Source: Isoetes taiwanensis
Taxonomy: Eukaryota > Streptophyta > Lycopodiopsida > Isoetales > Isoetaceae
Reading direction: 5' to 3'
Length of the DNA: 64,000 nucleotides
Assembly (NCBI GenBank): GCA_021234155.1
Contig: JAJEKV010000521.1
Location: 1-64,000, forward strand
The notes beneath the pieces were generated by a model, which was not told where the DNA came from, made no database searches, and saw nothing but the letters and a program-made list of their open reading frames with translations. The position numbers were made by a program, and so were the translations under genes. This document shows positions 1 to 10,690 of this stretch, piece by piece. Position 1 is the stretch's first letter; every line of letters starts with the position of its first letter.

Positions 1-470
1 GGAGTAAGTTTAGGCACCCGACCTTTGGTTAAAGGCCGTAATGTATTCATTCCTAATGCCGAAGGATAAACGACTCGTAAGAAAACATAATCACCTTCTG
101 TATAAGAGATATCACGTCTATGCTGATTAGCAGACGTTCGTGCCCTATCTTGAGCTTTTCGCAATGCTTGCTTGCATTGCCGCAGGATTGCATCCATATC
201 ATGAAGCTTGTGTACTGCAACTTTGGTTCTAAGGTACTTATGCATACTAGAATAAGCCCTTGGGTTTCGGCCCATCATAGCCACAAAGGGAGTCATCCAA
301 ATTCCCTTATGATGGCTATTATTATAAGCGAACTCTAGATAGGGTAAATAATCCTCCCATCTAGGCGCTTCGTGGACAAAACCGCCATAACATGTCCTCT
401 AAAGATCATGTTTATGTTTCGGTCTACCCATCCGTTTGTGGATGATTTCCACTACTCATGTATCATCGGA
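1..470 (-). pseudogene. gypsy integrase C-terminal region, degenerate
   Basis: This stretch matches 14470-14848 on the same strand. There the translation reads as the post-catalytic part of a gypsy integrase (a PFVPMMGRNPRAYSG block, then a long basic helix rich in K, R and Q). The left copy carries extra stops and indels and runs off the window at base 1. It continues the integrase at 495-1094 after a frame break near 470-495. Confidence 0.75.
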
Positions 471-494
471 TCCTCAATCCTTTCATGAGATCTC

Positions 495-1094
495 TCAGAA
501 GTGACCCCTGAACTTCATGTCCCGATCACTCACAATGGACAAATGAAGTCCAAAAGTTAGAAATATGTTTTGTATATAGGCAACTGCTACGTCATGTCCC
601 ATAGCCTCCCCTTTTAATGCTATAAACTTAGCATACTTGGTCAGCCGATCCACTACGACCAAAATTCGAGTATGTTGCCTAGTAGTTCTAGGTAATGCGA
701 CTATGAAGTTCATACTCACGCTTTCCCAGCGTTCATTTAGTATAGGGAGAGGTTGTAACAATCCCGGAGTTTTCCCATGATCCGCCTTCACCGCTTGACA
801 CACCAAGCAGTGACTTACCAAGTTCTTGACTTGATATTGCAACTCTGGCCAGTAGTAGAACCTCTTTACCAATTCATACATTTTCCATTCACCTCCATGC
901 CCAGCTTGTGGAATGTCATGGTGCTCCCATAGAATTGACTCCCTAAGGTCCCCACTTGAAGGAACATAAATCCTTCCCTTATAGAAATACAACCCCTCTT
1001 GCTCAGTCCACAGCTCCCCGAGCTTGACTATCGCCGGATCTTGCTGATCCTCGGGATATGCATCCTTGATCCTTTGTATAAGATCACTTGCCAA
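495..1094 (-). pseudogene. gypsy integrase core (zinc-binding plus catalytic domain)
   Basis: Integrase inserts element cDNA into host DNA. About 199 codons are open. The HHCC zinc-binding module is visible (HHDIPQAGH followed by CLVCQ), then the catalytic core with SMNFIVALP, VVVDRLTKYAKFIAL and IVSDRD. The usual first catalytic aspartate of the SMDFI motif is asparagine here (codon at 708-710), while the aspartate in IVSDRD is kept. The frame stops after FRGHF, before the catalytic glutamate. A dead integrase is the natural reading. Upstream the same frame is open into RNase H sequence. Confidence 0.9.
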
Positions 1095-1555
1095 AGTTGT
1101 TAAGGTATTTATATGCTTAACTCTGGATAAAGCATCGACAACTGGATTATTTTTGCCCGGCGTATGCTCAATGGAAAAATGGAACTCATGGAGGAAGTCT
1201 AGCCACCTAGCCTATCTCGGGCTAATTTCGGCTTGACTTTGCAAGAACCTCAATGGTTTATAGTCAGTATAGACGATAAACTTGCGCGGCTCTTGGCTCG
1301 TCCCACTACATATAGTGCCTCCACGTCTTTTAATGCATGCACAATGGCTAGCAACTCTTGCTCATGTCTTTAAGTTGCATAGTTCCTTTCTCATAAGTTG
1401 GACTTAGTTTCCGCAGGACTTAGTTTTTGACTTTCATAAACCACTACATGACCCCTTTGCATTAGTCTTGCTCTTAGCGGCAGCCCTGGCGTCGATTATA
1501 AACCTCAAATGGCTGATTCAAATCGGCATTTTTAGCCTGGGGGCTGCTCACTAGC
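1095..1555 (-). pseudogene. gypsy RNase H and connection region, degenerate
   Basis: On the minus strand the translation includes KFIVYTDYKPLRFLQSQAE, HEFHFSIEHTPGKNN and VVDALSRVKH. These are the hallmark RNase H end and connection motifs of Ty3/gypsy pol, here with an in-frame stop between them. The more N-terminal RNase H segment (1300-1555) is recognisable only in pieces. RNase H removes the RNA strand during reverse transcription. The segment ends at the left border of the internal duplication. Confidence 0.8.
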
Positions 1556-1666
1556 AAATCCTTATGCGCTTGAAACACCTCTTGTTGCTCTCTCCCCACA
1601 CAAAATCGTGATCTTTTTCAAAGATCGATTGGGAGAACAACAACTTTAGAAATTTGGGTACAAATT

Positions 1667-2392
1667 TCACGGTGATGCGATGGCTAACCCCAGAAAACTG
1701 CGTAACTCCGAAACATTTTCTGGCGGGAGACATTGCCGCACTACCTGTACTTTGGCGGGATCTGGGGACACACCGTCACCAGACAGGATATGTCCCAAAT
1801 AGGCCACTTGCTGCTTAAAGAAATCACATTTGGAAATCTTGGCATAGAGCTTGTGTTCCCGCAAAATTCGAAGAACGTGTTCCAAATGGGTGAAATGTTC
1901 TTCAACAGTTTGCGAGTAGACGAGAATATCATCTAAAAAGACCTCGACAAACTTGTCCAAATGCTCAAAGAACACTTGATTCATTAGCCGCATAAATGTT
2001 GCGGGTGCATTCGTAAGCCCAAACGGCATAACTAGAAACTCATAATGTCCTTGATGAGTTCTGAATGCAGTTTTAGGTTCGTCCCCTTCCCGAATCTTAA
2101 TTTGATGATATCCACTGTGGAGGTCGATCTTGGTAAACCATTTGGCACCCCCAAGATGATCCAGAATATCATCGACCCGGGGTAAAGGATATCTATCCTT
2201 TACAGTTGCCTTGTTAAATGCCCGGTAATCTATGCACATCCGCATAGTGCCGTCCTTTTTCTTAACAAGCAAAATGGGACTCGCAAAAGGTGATTTACTT
2301 GGTCGTACAAAACCTTTGCTTAACAATTCTTTCACTTGCTTTTTAACCTCTTCAAGTTCTAGAGGACTTAATCGGTAGGGAGCACGTACCAT
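1667..2392 (-). pseudogene. gypsy reverse transcriptase, copy A
   Basis: A 241-codon open stretch starts within [19 protein letters not shown]. It contains the RT blocks [59 protein letters not shown], the DLHSGYHQI block and the catalytic FLDDILVYS box (plus-strand bases about 1913-1944). All expected residues, including the DD pair, are present, so the core is well preserved. The frame is lost at the thumb after LRSFLGLA, near the duplication border. It synthesised element cDNA. Confidence 0.95.
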
Positions 2393-2407
2393 GGGCTTGA
2401 CCCCAGC

Positions 2408-3548
2408 TCAATTTTGTGCTCGACACCCCCGCGAGGGTGGTGGTCCCTCAAGCAACTCTTCTAGAAAAACATCCTTAAAGGTATGCAAAAGATCGTTTAA
2501 TCTTTGGTCTACCTCAGAGTTTACTCCAGTGTTAAGCACCAATGAGTTACACGATTTGACAATCAAATCATCTTTTCTCAAGTACATCAAAGAAAAAACA
2601 TTTGTATTAACTTTGAAAACTTTCTTAGCCTGAGTGGCTGACATGAGCTTACTAGGCTCTACATGCGGTAAACCTTGAACCCTAACTACTCTATTTGACG
2701 GTAAATTGAAAACTAAGGTGTGTGTTGGCCAGAGAATCTGTGGCTCAACTTGCTGTAACCATTTCATGCCTAGAATGACATCATATCACTTTAATTGAGC
2801 GATGTCTAGATCTATGGACATAGATGTTACAACCCGGGACTCTTTGTCTAACAGCTCCAAACAAACACCCCGTGCTTGCTCATTGTGGCCCGAGTTTGTG
2901 GCCGACCCGGACTTCGATCGTCGCGGAGCCACCTCGTTCAATTATTCCAGCCCTAGATCATGTGCTAGATCTGCAGAAATAGAGTTATGAGTGCTTCCAG
3001 AATCAACCAAAACAACCACGTTTCTACCATTGATTCTACCTAACAATCTGATAAATTTATCTGCATAAGGGCGTGGAGTAGGGCTTACCATCTCTTCTCG
3101 AGCGATAATTGATAACGCCTTTACCTCCGGCTTATCATTTACCTTTGCAGTGCTAGCCAAAACTTTCTTGCGAGGCTTTGTACATTCTCGGGCAAAGTGT
3201 CCGACTACCCCACAATGATAACACCCCTTAGGTTTATCCGTTTTGGCATCACCTTCCTTGGCCTTGCCCCCGGCGACCTTATCCTTATCTTTGGAATCAT
3301 CCTTCTGCTTCTTAGAGGGATCAGATCCCTGGGAGTTTCCCCCGGCCTTCTTTGCCTTCCAATTAGCAAAGTTCTAAGCCTTCTTGAATTCTTCCCTACC
3401 CACCAGTTTCCTGGCCATCTCCACAGCCAACTCAAAGTCAGCAGGTTCTGCCTGCAGCAAATGCGTGCGAATGCTAGCATCCCGGAGACCATTTATAAAA
3501 TGATCCACGTGCATCCCTGCAGTAATCTCGGGTAAACGCGAAAAGAGC
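2408..3548 (-). pseudogene. gypsy gag C-terminus, zinc knuckle and aspartic protease, copy A
   Basis: Minus-strand pieces read, in order: a gag capsid end (VDHFINGLRDASIRTHLLQ and AVEMARKLVGREE), a lysine-rich linker, a complete CCHC knuckle (CYHCGVVGHFAREC near 3190-3230), the protease active site VLVDSGSTHNSISADLAHD (2942-3160), and the protease-RT spacer (2408-2767). Frames change between pieces. The CCHC histidine is intact here but lost in copy B. Gag at the right border fuses directly to RT of copy B, which marks the duplication junction. Confidence 0.88.
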
Positions 3549-3781
3549 AAATCCTTAATGGGCCGAAACGTCTCTTGCTGCTCTCTCCCCCACACAAAAT
3601 CATGATTGTTTTTCAAAAGATCAGTGAGAGGAGCAACAACTTTAGAAAATTTGGGTACAAATTTACGTGGCTAACCCCAAAAAACTGCGTAACTCTGAAA
3701 CATTTTCCGGCGGGAGCCATTGCTGTACCACTTCTACCTTGGTGGTATCTGGGGACACACCGTCACCAGACAGGATATGTC

Positions 3782-4479
3782 CTAAATAGGCCACTCGCTG
3801 CTTAAAATATCACATTTGGAAATCTTGGCATAGAGCTTGTGTTCCCGCAAAATTCGAAGAAAATGTTCCAAATGGGCGAAATGTTCTTCAACAGTTTGCG
3901 AGTAGACGAGAATATCATCTAAAAAGACCTCGACAAACTTGTCTAAATGCTCAGAGAACACTTGATTCATTAGCCGCATAAATGTTGCGGATGCATTCGT
4001 AAGCCCAAATGCATAACCAGACACTCATAATGTCCTTGATGAGTTCTGAATGCAGTTTTAGGTTTGTCCCCTTCCCAAATCTTAATCTGATGATATCCAC
4101 TGCAGAGATGGATCTTGGTAAACCATTTGGCACCCCCAAGATGATCCAGAATATCATCGACCCGGGGTAAAAGATATCTATCCTTTACAGTTGCCTTGTT
4201 AAGTGCCCGGTAATCTATGCACATTCGCATAGTACCGTCCTTTTTTCTAACAAGCAAAACGGGACTCGCAAAAGGTGATTTACTTGGTCGTACAAAACCT
4301 TTGCTTAACAATTCTCTCACTTGCTTTTTAACCTCTTCAAGTTCTAGAGGACTTAATCGGTAGGGAGCACGTGCCATGGGCTTGACCCCAGGTTCAAGCT
4401 CAATTTTGTGCTCGACACCCCACGAGGGTGGTGGTCCCTCAAGCAACTCTTCTAGAAAAACATCCTTAAAGGTATGCAA
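3782..4479 (-). pseudogene. gypsy reverse transcriptase, copy B
   Basis: This duplicates 1667-2392. The motifs [32 protein letters not shown] and [16 protein letters not shown] are all visible. A one-base change of frame near 4010-4024 splits the domain into an N-terminal part (3970-4479) and a catalytic part (3782-4024). It also has substitutions absent from copy A (HLCSGYHQI instead of DLHSGYHQI). It is the RT nearer the gag start. It is not functional. Confidence 0.93.
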
Positions 4480-4487
4480 AAGATCGT

Positions 4488-5462
4488 TTATCTTTGGTCT
4501 ACCTCAGAGTTTACTCCAGTGTTAAGCACCAATAAGTTACACGATTTGACAATCAAATCATCTTTTCTCAAGTACATCAAAGAAAAAACATTTGTATTAA
4601 CTTTGAAAACTTTCTTAGCCTGAGTGGATGACATGAGCTTACTAGGCTCTACATGCGGTAAACCTTGAACCCTAACTACTCCATTTGACGGTAAATTGAA
4701 AACTAAGGTGTGTGTTGGCCAGAGAATCTGTGGCTCAACTTGCTGTAACCATTTCATGCCTAGAATGACATCATATCACTTTAACTGAGCGATGTCTAGA
4801 TCTATGGACCCGGGATTCTTTGTCCAACAGCTCCAAACAAACACCCCGTGCTTGCTCATTGTGACAGTGAGTTTGTGGCCCGGCCTCAGACTCGATCACG
4901 TACGGAGCCACCTCGTTCAATTCCAGCCCTAGATCATGTGCTAGATCTGCAGAAATAGAGTTATGAGTGCTTCCAGAATCAACCAAAACAACCACGTTTC
5001 TACCATTGATTCTACCTAACAATCTAATAACTTTATCCGCATAAGGGCGTGGAGTAGGACTTATCATCTCTTCTCGAGCGATAACTGATAATGCCTTTAC
5101 CTCCGGCTTATCATTTACCTTTGCAGTGCTGGCCATAACTTTCTTGCGAGGCTTTGTACATTCTCGGGCAAAGTTTCCGACCACCTCACAACGATAACAC
5201 CCCTCAGGCTTTTTGGCATCACCTTCTTTGGCCTTGCCCCCGGCGGCCTTATCCTTATCTTTAGAATCATTCTTCTGCTTCTTAGAGGGAGCAGATCCCT
5301 GGGAGTTTCCCCCGGCCCTCTTTGTCTTCCAATTAGCAAAGTTCTGAACCTTCTTGGATTCTTCCCTACCCACCAGTTTCCTGGCCATCTCCACAGCCAA
5401 CTCAAAGTCAGCAGGTTCTGCCTACAGCAAATGCGTGCGAATACTAGCATCCCGTAGACCAT
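4488..5462 (-). pseudogene. gypsy gag C-terminus, zinc knuckle and protease, copy B
   Basis: The largest open piece (4771-5400, 209 codons) runs from AVEMARKLVGREESKK through a lysine-rich linker and a knuckle reading CYRCEVVGNFAREC to the protease active site VLVDSGSTHNSIS. The knuckle has asparagine where CCHC needs histidine, so zinc binding should fail. 4488-4757 is the protease-RT spacer (KWLQQVEPQILWPTHTLVF), a separate open piece. This part is continuous to its right with the gag N-terminus. Confidence 0.9.
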
Positions 5463-6381
5463 TTATAAAATGATCCACGCGCATCCCTGCAGCAATCTCG
5501 GGTAAACGTGAAAAGAGCGCCCTCAGCTCCGTCACATAATCCCACAGAGACCCTGTCTGAGTGAGCTCCTTCAGCTGTATGAGCGCATGTCGCCGGTCAT
5601 AATGAGGTGCATACTCCTGTCGGAATAAATGACAAAATTCCCTCTAAGTACGCAGCTTCTGACCATTCTTGGTGTGAATGTCCCATCATGCAGCCGCCGG
5701 TCCCTTCAGCTTCAGGGTGGCATACATAAGTCGGGCATTCTCGCCCTTCTTCGTGGCTGCAAAATATAACTTCATTTGATTGAACCATCGCATAGCCTGC
5801 TCAGGTGTTACATCCTTGCCATAGAAATCCGGCATTTTTACGTGCTTTAGAGATTTAATTTCTTCCTCAGAAAGTTCCCCCAGGGACTCTTCTGGCTGAG
5901 CAATACCTTCTATGGCATTCTGAGCTGCTGGTTCTTCGGCCAACCCCGTGTTTACTCCCGATGGTGCACTAGGTCCCGGTCGTGCAACCGCGTGAGAAAC
6001 ACCATCATGGCTTGCCCCTGGAGCAGTGGGAACTGCCCCAGCCACCTGTAGAAACTTCTCTACTACACTACTCAAGCGAAGTTCTCGGGCCTTCCCTTCA
6101 GCAGCCCACTTCTGCAGGTTTTCTTGTATCAACCCCAGGGTGTTCTGAAACCTGGCTTGTTCCGCTCTTATATCGTTCAGTTCCCCAGTCAGACGGTTGA
6201 TATGACCTATACTTTCGTCAGGTAAGTTTCCGCCTACCAGACCTCGCTCAGTACTTGCTCCCAGAGCGTTCCCAGCATTCACATTAGCTGCACTTGCAGC
6301 ATTAACATGATCGGCACCCGGGAATAGGCGCCGGGGCGGCTTACGGGGTGCCCCATCGGCTTCAATTTCCGGACAATTCAT
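5463..6381 (-). pseudogene. gypsy gag, N-terminal and capsid part
   Basis: The gag frame opens at the ATG complementary to 6379-6381 (MNCPEIEADGAPRK), 112 bases after the primer-binding site, and stays open to 5686. A coiled-coil-like stretch (INRLTGELNDIRAEQARFQ) is followed by a proline- and alanine-rich linker and the capsid start (MPDFYGKDVTPEQAMRWFNQ, then YATLKLKGPAAA). The 5463-5685 segment continues the capsid in other frames with stops. Gag forms the intracellular particle of the element. Confidence 0.85.
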
Positions 6382-6492
6382 CGTCTAAATGAATCTCCTC
6401 GAGGGCGGGTATTATGCCCTCTTCAGGCGGATGCACTTTAGGCAATCCGTCAATAGGTCCAGCTGGCATATTAGGCACAAGTTCAGCCATTA

Positions 6493-6505
6493 GGCTCTGA
6501 TACCA
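6493..6505 (-). other. Primer-binding site for initiator tRNA-Met
   Basis: The minus strand reads TGGTATCAGAGCC, the standard plant LTR-retrotransposon PBS complementary to the 3' end of initiator tRNA-Met. It lies one base inside the LTR end (..GTGCTGTAACA). It fixes the orientation of the element as minus and the inner edge of its 5' LTR. Confidence 0.93.
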
Positions 6506-7004
6506 CTGTTACAGCACAAAATTTTTTCCTTAAGAACAATCTTTGCCACGTATTAACGCCGACTAGCTTCCACCCTCACCTTGGATCCCGGACCCCCCTC
6601 GTTAATCACACTGGTTGCCGCTATGCAAAGTTCCTACAACAATCCGGATTCTTTCAATGAATCCTCCCGGGTCAGCACCAACCGGTCCTTCACCCAAATC
6701 GATCCTTGGCAGTAGCAATCTGCCTTAGGATCACCAGCACAGCCTTAGGCTGCAAATCCGATCCTATGGGTCAATCCTTGAATCAAACAGAGATCAATCA
6801 CAGCAGAATCGGCTTCCAATTTCATTAACCCGGTTTCTGTACCCCAGCCTATTTCTTCCTCTAGGCTTTATAATTTGTATCTTGAGTTAACTATCAGTCC
6901 TGTCAGACCAAAACCGGCCAGATTAGGCCTTTATCCAATCCGGCCTCTCTAGCTTAACTTAGAGATCTGGCATCCGGATTTCATCCACGAACTCGTTTCC
7001 TTGT

Positions 7005-7383
7005 GTTCTATGGTCCTGTGGTAAGACGTTAAACTGCCATACCTAAAGTCACGGGTTCAACGCCTCGTTGAGAAAGTAGCCATGCAATGTAAAGTTGGTG
7101 GGGGAAGGACCCGCCAAAGAATGTAAAGTGGTGGGGCGGGACCCATCCGGGTGTGTTGTAAAGTGTCCAACGGTAAAGTGGTGGGGGGCGGGGACCCATG
7201 CGGGTGTGTTGTAAAGTGTCACATGTCCGATAGAAGAATCTTGCCTTGTGGCGTGGCGTTAAAATCTTCTTCTTCTTCTTCTTCTTCTTCTTCTTCTTCT
7301 TCTTCTTCTTCTTCTTCTTCTTCTTCTTCTTCTTCTTCTTCTTCTTCTTCTTCTTCTTCTTCTTCTTCTTCTTCTTCTTCTAT
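7005..7383 (+). mobile_element. tRNA-derived SINE-like insertion with TTC tail
   Basis: The 5' part resembles a pol III promoter: an A-box-like TGGTCCTGTGGTAAGACG near 7010 and a B-box-like GGGTTCAACGCC near 7050, one mismatch from GGTTCRANTCC. A short body with repeated GTAAAGTGGTGGGG and GGGTGTGTTGTAAAGTGTC motifs follows, then a pure TTC run. A SINE with a simple-repeat tail explains this order. I could not define target duplications, so the exact ends are uncertain. Confidence 0.55.
7265..7382 (+). repeat. TTC/GAA microsatellite, about 39 units
   Basis: An uninterrupted run of TTC triplets of about 117 bases. It yields meaningless poly-Ser, poly-Phe and poly-Glu reading frames. The strand is pure pyrimidine on one side and pure purine on the other, so triplex formation is possible. 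Confidence 0.98.
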
Positions 7384-7476
7384 ATCAGATATAAGACCCA
7401 TCCAATATTTCGATGCCACGTGTACCTTTAATGTTTATTTAAAACCATAGCTAACATTGCATTCATATATTTTAAT

Positions 7477-7493
7477 AACATTGGCCCCTAGTA
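7477..7493. repeat. Target-site duplication of LINE-1, left copy
   Basis: AACATTGGCCCCTAGTA occurs here and, identically, at 13786-13802, just after the poly(A) of the LINE. A 17-bp perfect duplication is typical of target-primed reverse transcription. Confidence 0.95.
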
Positions 7494-7585
7494 GGATGTC
7501 GAAGATGGCGGTGGCGGACCTAAGGCGGCGACTGCAGGCGCTGGTCTGAGCGGCTGGAACGGATCGAGCTCCGGAGGCATGGCAG

Positions 7586-9890
7586 ATGATCGGATTGGGA
7601 GGAGCGACCCACATGGGATGCACTCGACAACTCCTAGGCGGATTCCAAAGCTGGCACAGGCGGCCCAGCAGACTCGTTTGTTGGGGGTTGGATCTTCCAC
7701 CCAAAAGCCTACTCGCTTCACAAATGATCTTCTTACGTAGAGAATTTGGATGTAGGGCTCGATTTGGCGTCCCGGGGACTCTGAGAGCAAACAAGGGGCT
7801 GCTGTTTTCATCAGATTCTTCGGCAGGTGAGAAGGCTGGCGTTGGGAGGAGTTCGGCTGCTTTAGGGCCACAGGGCCGGCCAGCTGGGCTGGGGTCTGTG
7901 GTGCCTATAGATCCGGCTGCTCCAGTGCCGGATTTGGTCAGGTCGACACTTGAGGCAGGTGCGGAGGGTGGTAGCGGGCCACTTCAATTTGGTGCCCATC
8001 AAGCTGACATGTGCAGGGTTTTGAGGAGCGAAGGGATAGGGAAGATAGGCTTAAGCCCTCTTCTGGGGTGTGCGCATCCCAATCCAGTGGAGCCGGGCAA
8101 GGTTTCTTTTAAGAGATCGAGGCAAGGGCGGAGCGGCCTGCCCTTTGGGTTTGGTGCACATCCAGGGAGTCGGCGAGGTCCTATGGGAGGACTGGGTGAG
8201 ATGGAGGCAAAAATGACTCATCCCTTCAAGTTCAGGTCGGGAGCATCCTATGTACTTGATCTTGTTGGCGTACCGGAGCAAGGAGTGCTTGTGCGGTGGA
8301 TGCCAGTTTAATCTTTGGGGAGGCGGAATTTGAGGTCGGCGATCAAAGATTTGACAATCAGCAACTTGGCATCAAAGAAAAACATTCGCTAACTTTGTTT
8401 AGCGTTGCGGGAGGATCCCGCTGCAAATGGTGGTAGAACCTGGTGTGGGTTTGCGGTTAATTGGCAACGGGGTGTAGTGGTGTGCCCACGGCATCCGCGA
8501 TAAGCCGCCCGATGGGACGGCCCAAGTTTGGGGAGGCATGTGGATGAGGGGCACGGAGTCAGGGCGGCGGGCCCTGCATGGCGGACAAATGATACGGTGA
8601 GCCGGCTTTCACGCCCGTGGTTCTCAGAATGGATCCGGCACACCGTGGCGCCGGCCGACACTTATCGGATGGAGGAGGCTTTGGCCTTCTTGAATCAACA
8701 CAAACGGGAGGGAGTTGCGAGGTGGATCCGACATCATTTGGCCCTCAGAGCTGCCATAGTCGGAGGTTAGATCATCGGTGACATCTCAAGTCTATTTCCA
8801 ACCTAGTCTCGATGGCATCACCTTCTGATCTTTGGTGTACTATCCGAGTCTTTGGACACCAGGAGAGTTGGCGGGTGGCTACAAGCTCACTTCAAGCGGC
8901 TGGGGATCTCGCCGTTTCAGTCCTTGAAGTTCCTGGAAAACAATTTTTTCCTCCTTATGTTTGATGCGCCCGAGATAGTGGAGAGGGTAGTAGCGAGAGG
9001 GGTTGACCTGTGGGGGAATTACCCGATTTACGAAAGTATTACACCCCTGGGGTGAGTGCTCGGTCATTGTCGGCCCTGAAGATCCCGTGTTGATTTCAGG
9101 TAATGGATCTCCCCGCGGATATGTTGTTGCCAGAGTTCATGATTGCGATTGCTAATGGGCTCGGCTGCCATATTGCGCACTCCATAGTTCGAGCCGAAGA
9201 TTCGCGGTGGCTTTTACCATGGATAGTCCACTGCCTCCCTTCCAATTTATTGGGCAGTAGATCGGTAATTTTTTGGTTTCCCTTCGCATCGTTAAACGGG
9301 GGCGTAGATCCATTGCATCAGCTTCCCGCCTCCTGCCCGCAGCTCGGCCTGCAGTTTGGGCCCGTCGCAAGACGAGGCATCACCTGAGGCAAGAAGGAGG
9401 TTCAAGCAGTATGTGGGACTAGGTTTGGTCCCAAACTCGGATGGTGGAGGAGGCTCCTCCGTGCCTGTGACCCAACGGTCCCAAAGGCACGGGATAGACC
9501 ACCCTGCCTATCTCTGGATAATGAGCCTACGTCACGCTACAAAAGCTGGGATCTAGATTCCACGCATCTGGGGTCTGCTGCTTCACATCCAGCCAGAATC
9601 CGCAGCAGTGAGCACTAGCAACCGCAGATGGGTAACGGACGTGGTGGAGGAGCCGGGCGGAGTGCGGTTGTCTCGGACTTCCAGTCGTATCAACCAAGCC
9701 TCCTCGGAGGGGATCTGGATAAGGTGGCCCGGGTACGCTCGTGGGCGGACGAGGTGGATTTGGATGCTGAGGTTGCACTCACAGATAACCCGCTCGTTCT
9801 CGTTCTTGTGCCATACAACTCAGATCAGGGGCCTGCTTCTGCGGCGAGGTGAGGACAGAAGAAGAAGCATCGTAAGAATCCTTCTTCTCA
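7586..9890 (+). pseudogene. LINE-1 ORF1 (DUF4283-like RNA-binding protein)
   Basis: A first open stretch (7586-8311) is proline-, glycine- and arginine-rich. The conserved domain appears in two pieces: 8852-9055 (GWLQAHFKRLGISPFQSLKF then FLLMFDAPEIVERVVARGVD) and 9103-9240 (PEFMIAIANGLGCHIAHSIV). The same domain occurs in LINE-2 (19433-19837) and LINE-4 (57247-58149) of this window. ORF1 proteins of this type coat the LINE RNA. The frame is broken several times. Confidence 0.8.
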
Positions 9891-9897
9891 GTCGTAG

Positions 9898-10690
9898 TTA
9901 TGAACAAAAAGATTGTGATCTGGAACGTTTGTGGAGTGCGCTCGTCACCCACGAAGAGAACGAGAGTGGCGTTGGCTGTTCATTAGTTGGATCCAGATAT
10001 CTTGTGTCTTCAGGAACATAAGTGTCCGCGGGGGGCTCTCGAGCCTTTATTGGATATGTTTGGGCCATATCTGGCTGCTTTGATTTGCCATCTGGGGCCT
10101 CTAAGGGTGGGGCTGCCATTGCGTGGAAGATGCATGTGCAGGTGACTTTTACCATGGCTGATCGTTGGGGCAGGTGGGTCATCATCAAGTGGCGTGAGGG
10201 GCCGCGCGAGTGGGGGATTGTGAATGTCTATGCCCACAATAACGTGGCGGCGAGAGGCGTTATGTGGCGTCGTTAAAGGCATAAGGTCGAGCATCTTTGG
10301 GGGTGGCTGTGGCTTGGGCTGGCGGTGGCGACTTCAACATGGTGAGTCGTTAATGATAGGTGTGGCGCAGGAGCGGAAGTTGTGCAGGATTTTGGCGGCG
10401 GCCGGTGGGTATTGTTGCTGGACTCCTTGCATCCGGCGAGGCGGCAGGCAACTCTTTATTCACGTGGTGTAATCAGTGGACGGGGGCGGTGGGCATCATT
10501 TCGACAGCCAATGCTATGCTAATACCCTACTTGGTAAATGAGCCTCGCCTCAAAGCCGGGGCTAACATTTGTCCACAGCGGTCTCGATCATTTTCCTCGG
10601 TTAATCTCGGGGCGGCGCAGCGAGCCGGTAGAGCCGGTGGTTCCAAGTTAAATACGCTTATCCGAAGGATCTTTGATTTCTCTTAGGGGA
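9898..10690 (+). pseudogene. LINE-1 APE-type endonuclease
   Basis: The translation contains the endonuclease start KIVIWNVCGV, the LQEHK-like block near 10010 (with a frame break), WGIVNVYAHNN, a GGDFNMVS metal-site motif near 10330 and a LDHFPR block near 10575 that fits the C-terminal SDH region. This enzyme nicks the target to prime reverse transcription. Several frameshifts make it inactive. ORF2 continues downstream into RT. Confidence 0.8.

Larger units (their letters stand above)
1556..5518 (-). repeat. Internal tandem duplication inside the gypsy element (two copies of about 2 kb)
   Basis: Copy A is 1556-3548 and copy B is 3549-5518, both in the same orientation. Each runs from the RT/RNase H junction through RT, protease and zinc knuckle to the middle of gag. 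At 3546-3551 gag sequence (GTAAACGCGAAAAGAGC) joins directly to RT/RNase H sequence (AAATCCTTAATGGGCC). The outer borders share only the trinucleotide AGC with this junction, so a microhomology-type or replication-slip origin is likely. The copies are very similar with a few indels, for example bases kept in B near 4390 but missing in A near 2408. Confidence 0.9.
1..6506 (-). mobile_element. Ty3/gypsy LTR retrotransposon, internal region (left copy)
   Basis: Reading on the minus strand from 6506 leftwards the order is primer-binding site, gag, CCHC zinc knuckle, aspartic protease, reverse transcriptase, RNase H, integrase and a C-terminal integrase region cut by the window edge. This is the Ty3/gypsy order (integrase after RT/RNase H). 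The reading frame is broken by many stops and frameshifts, so this copy is not coding-competent. It carries an internal tandem duplication of about 2 kb (1556-5518). Its 5' LTR is the sequence at 6507-14099, split by a LINE; its 3' LTR lies outside the window. Confidence 0.95.
6507..7493 (-). repeat. Shared gypsy LTR, 3' portion (split by LINE)
   Basis: On the minus strand the LTR ends ..GTGCTGTAACA at 6507, next to the PBS. The LTR begins TGTTACAGGTGC at 14099, next to a polypurine tract, giving matching TGTTAC/GTAACA ends. The LINE at 7494-13785 interrupts it; without the LINE and one target copy it is about 1.28 kb. It also contains a tRNA-like SINE with a TTC tail (about 7005-7383). It is shared by two internal regions, one on each side. 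Confidence 0.85.

Noticed and set aside
120-338. 72-codon plus-strand frame, repeated at 14614-14802
   Set aside because: It is antisense to the gypsy integrase C-terminus; the duplication reflects the two gypsy copies.
7151-7450. Long frames with poly-Ser, poly-Phe and poly-Glu
   Set aside because: They are translations of the TTC microsatellite in several frames and strands.
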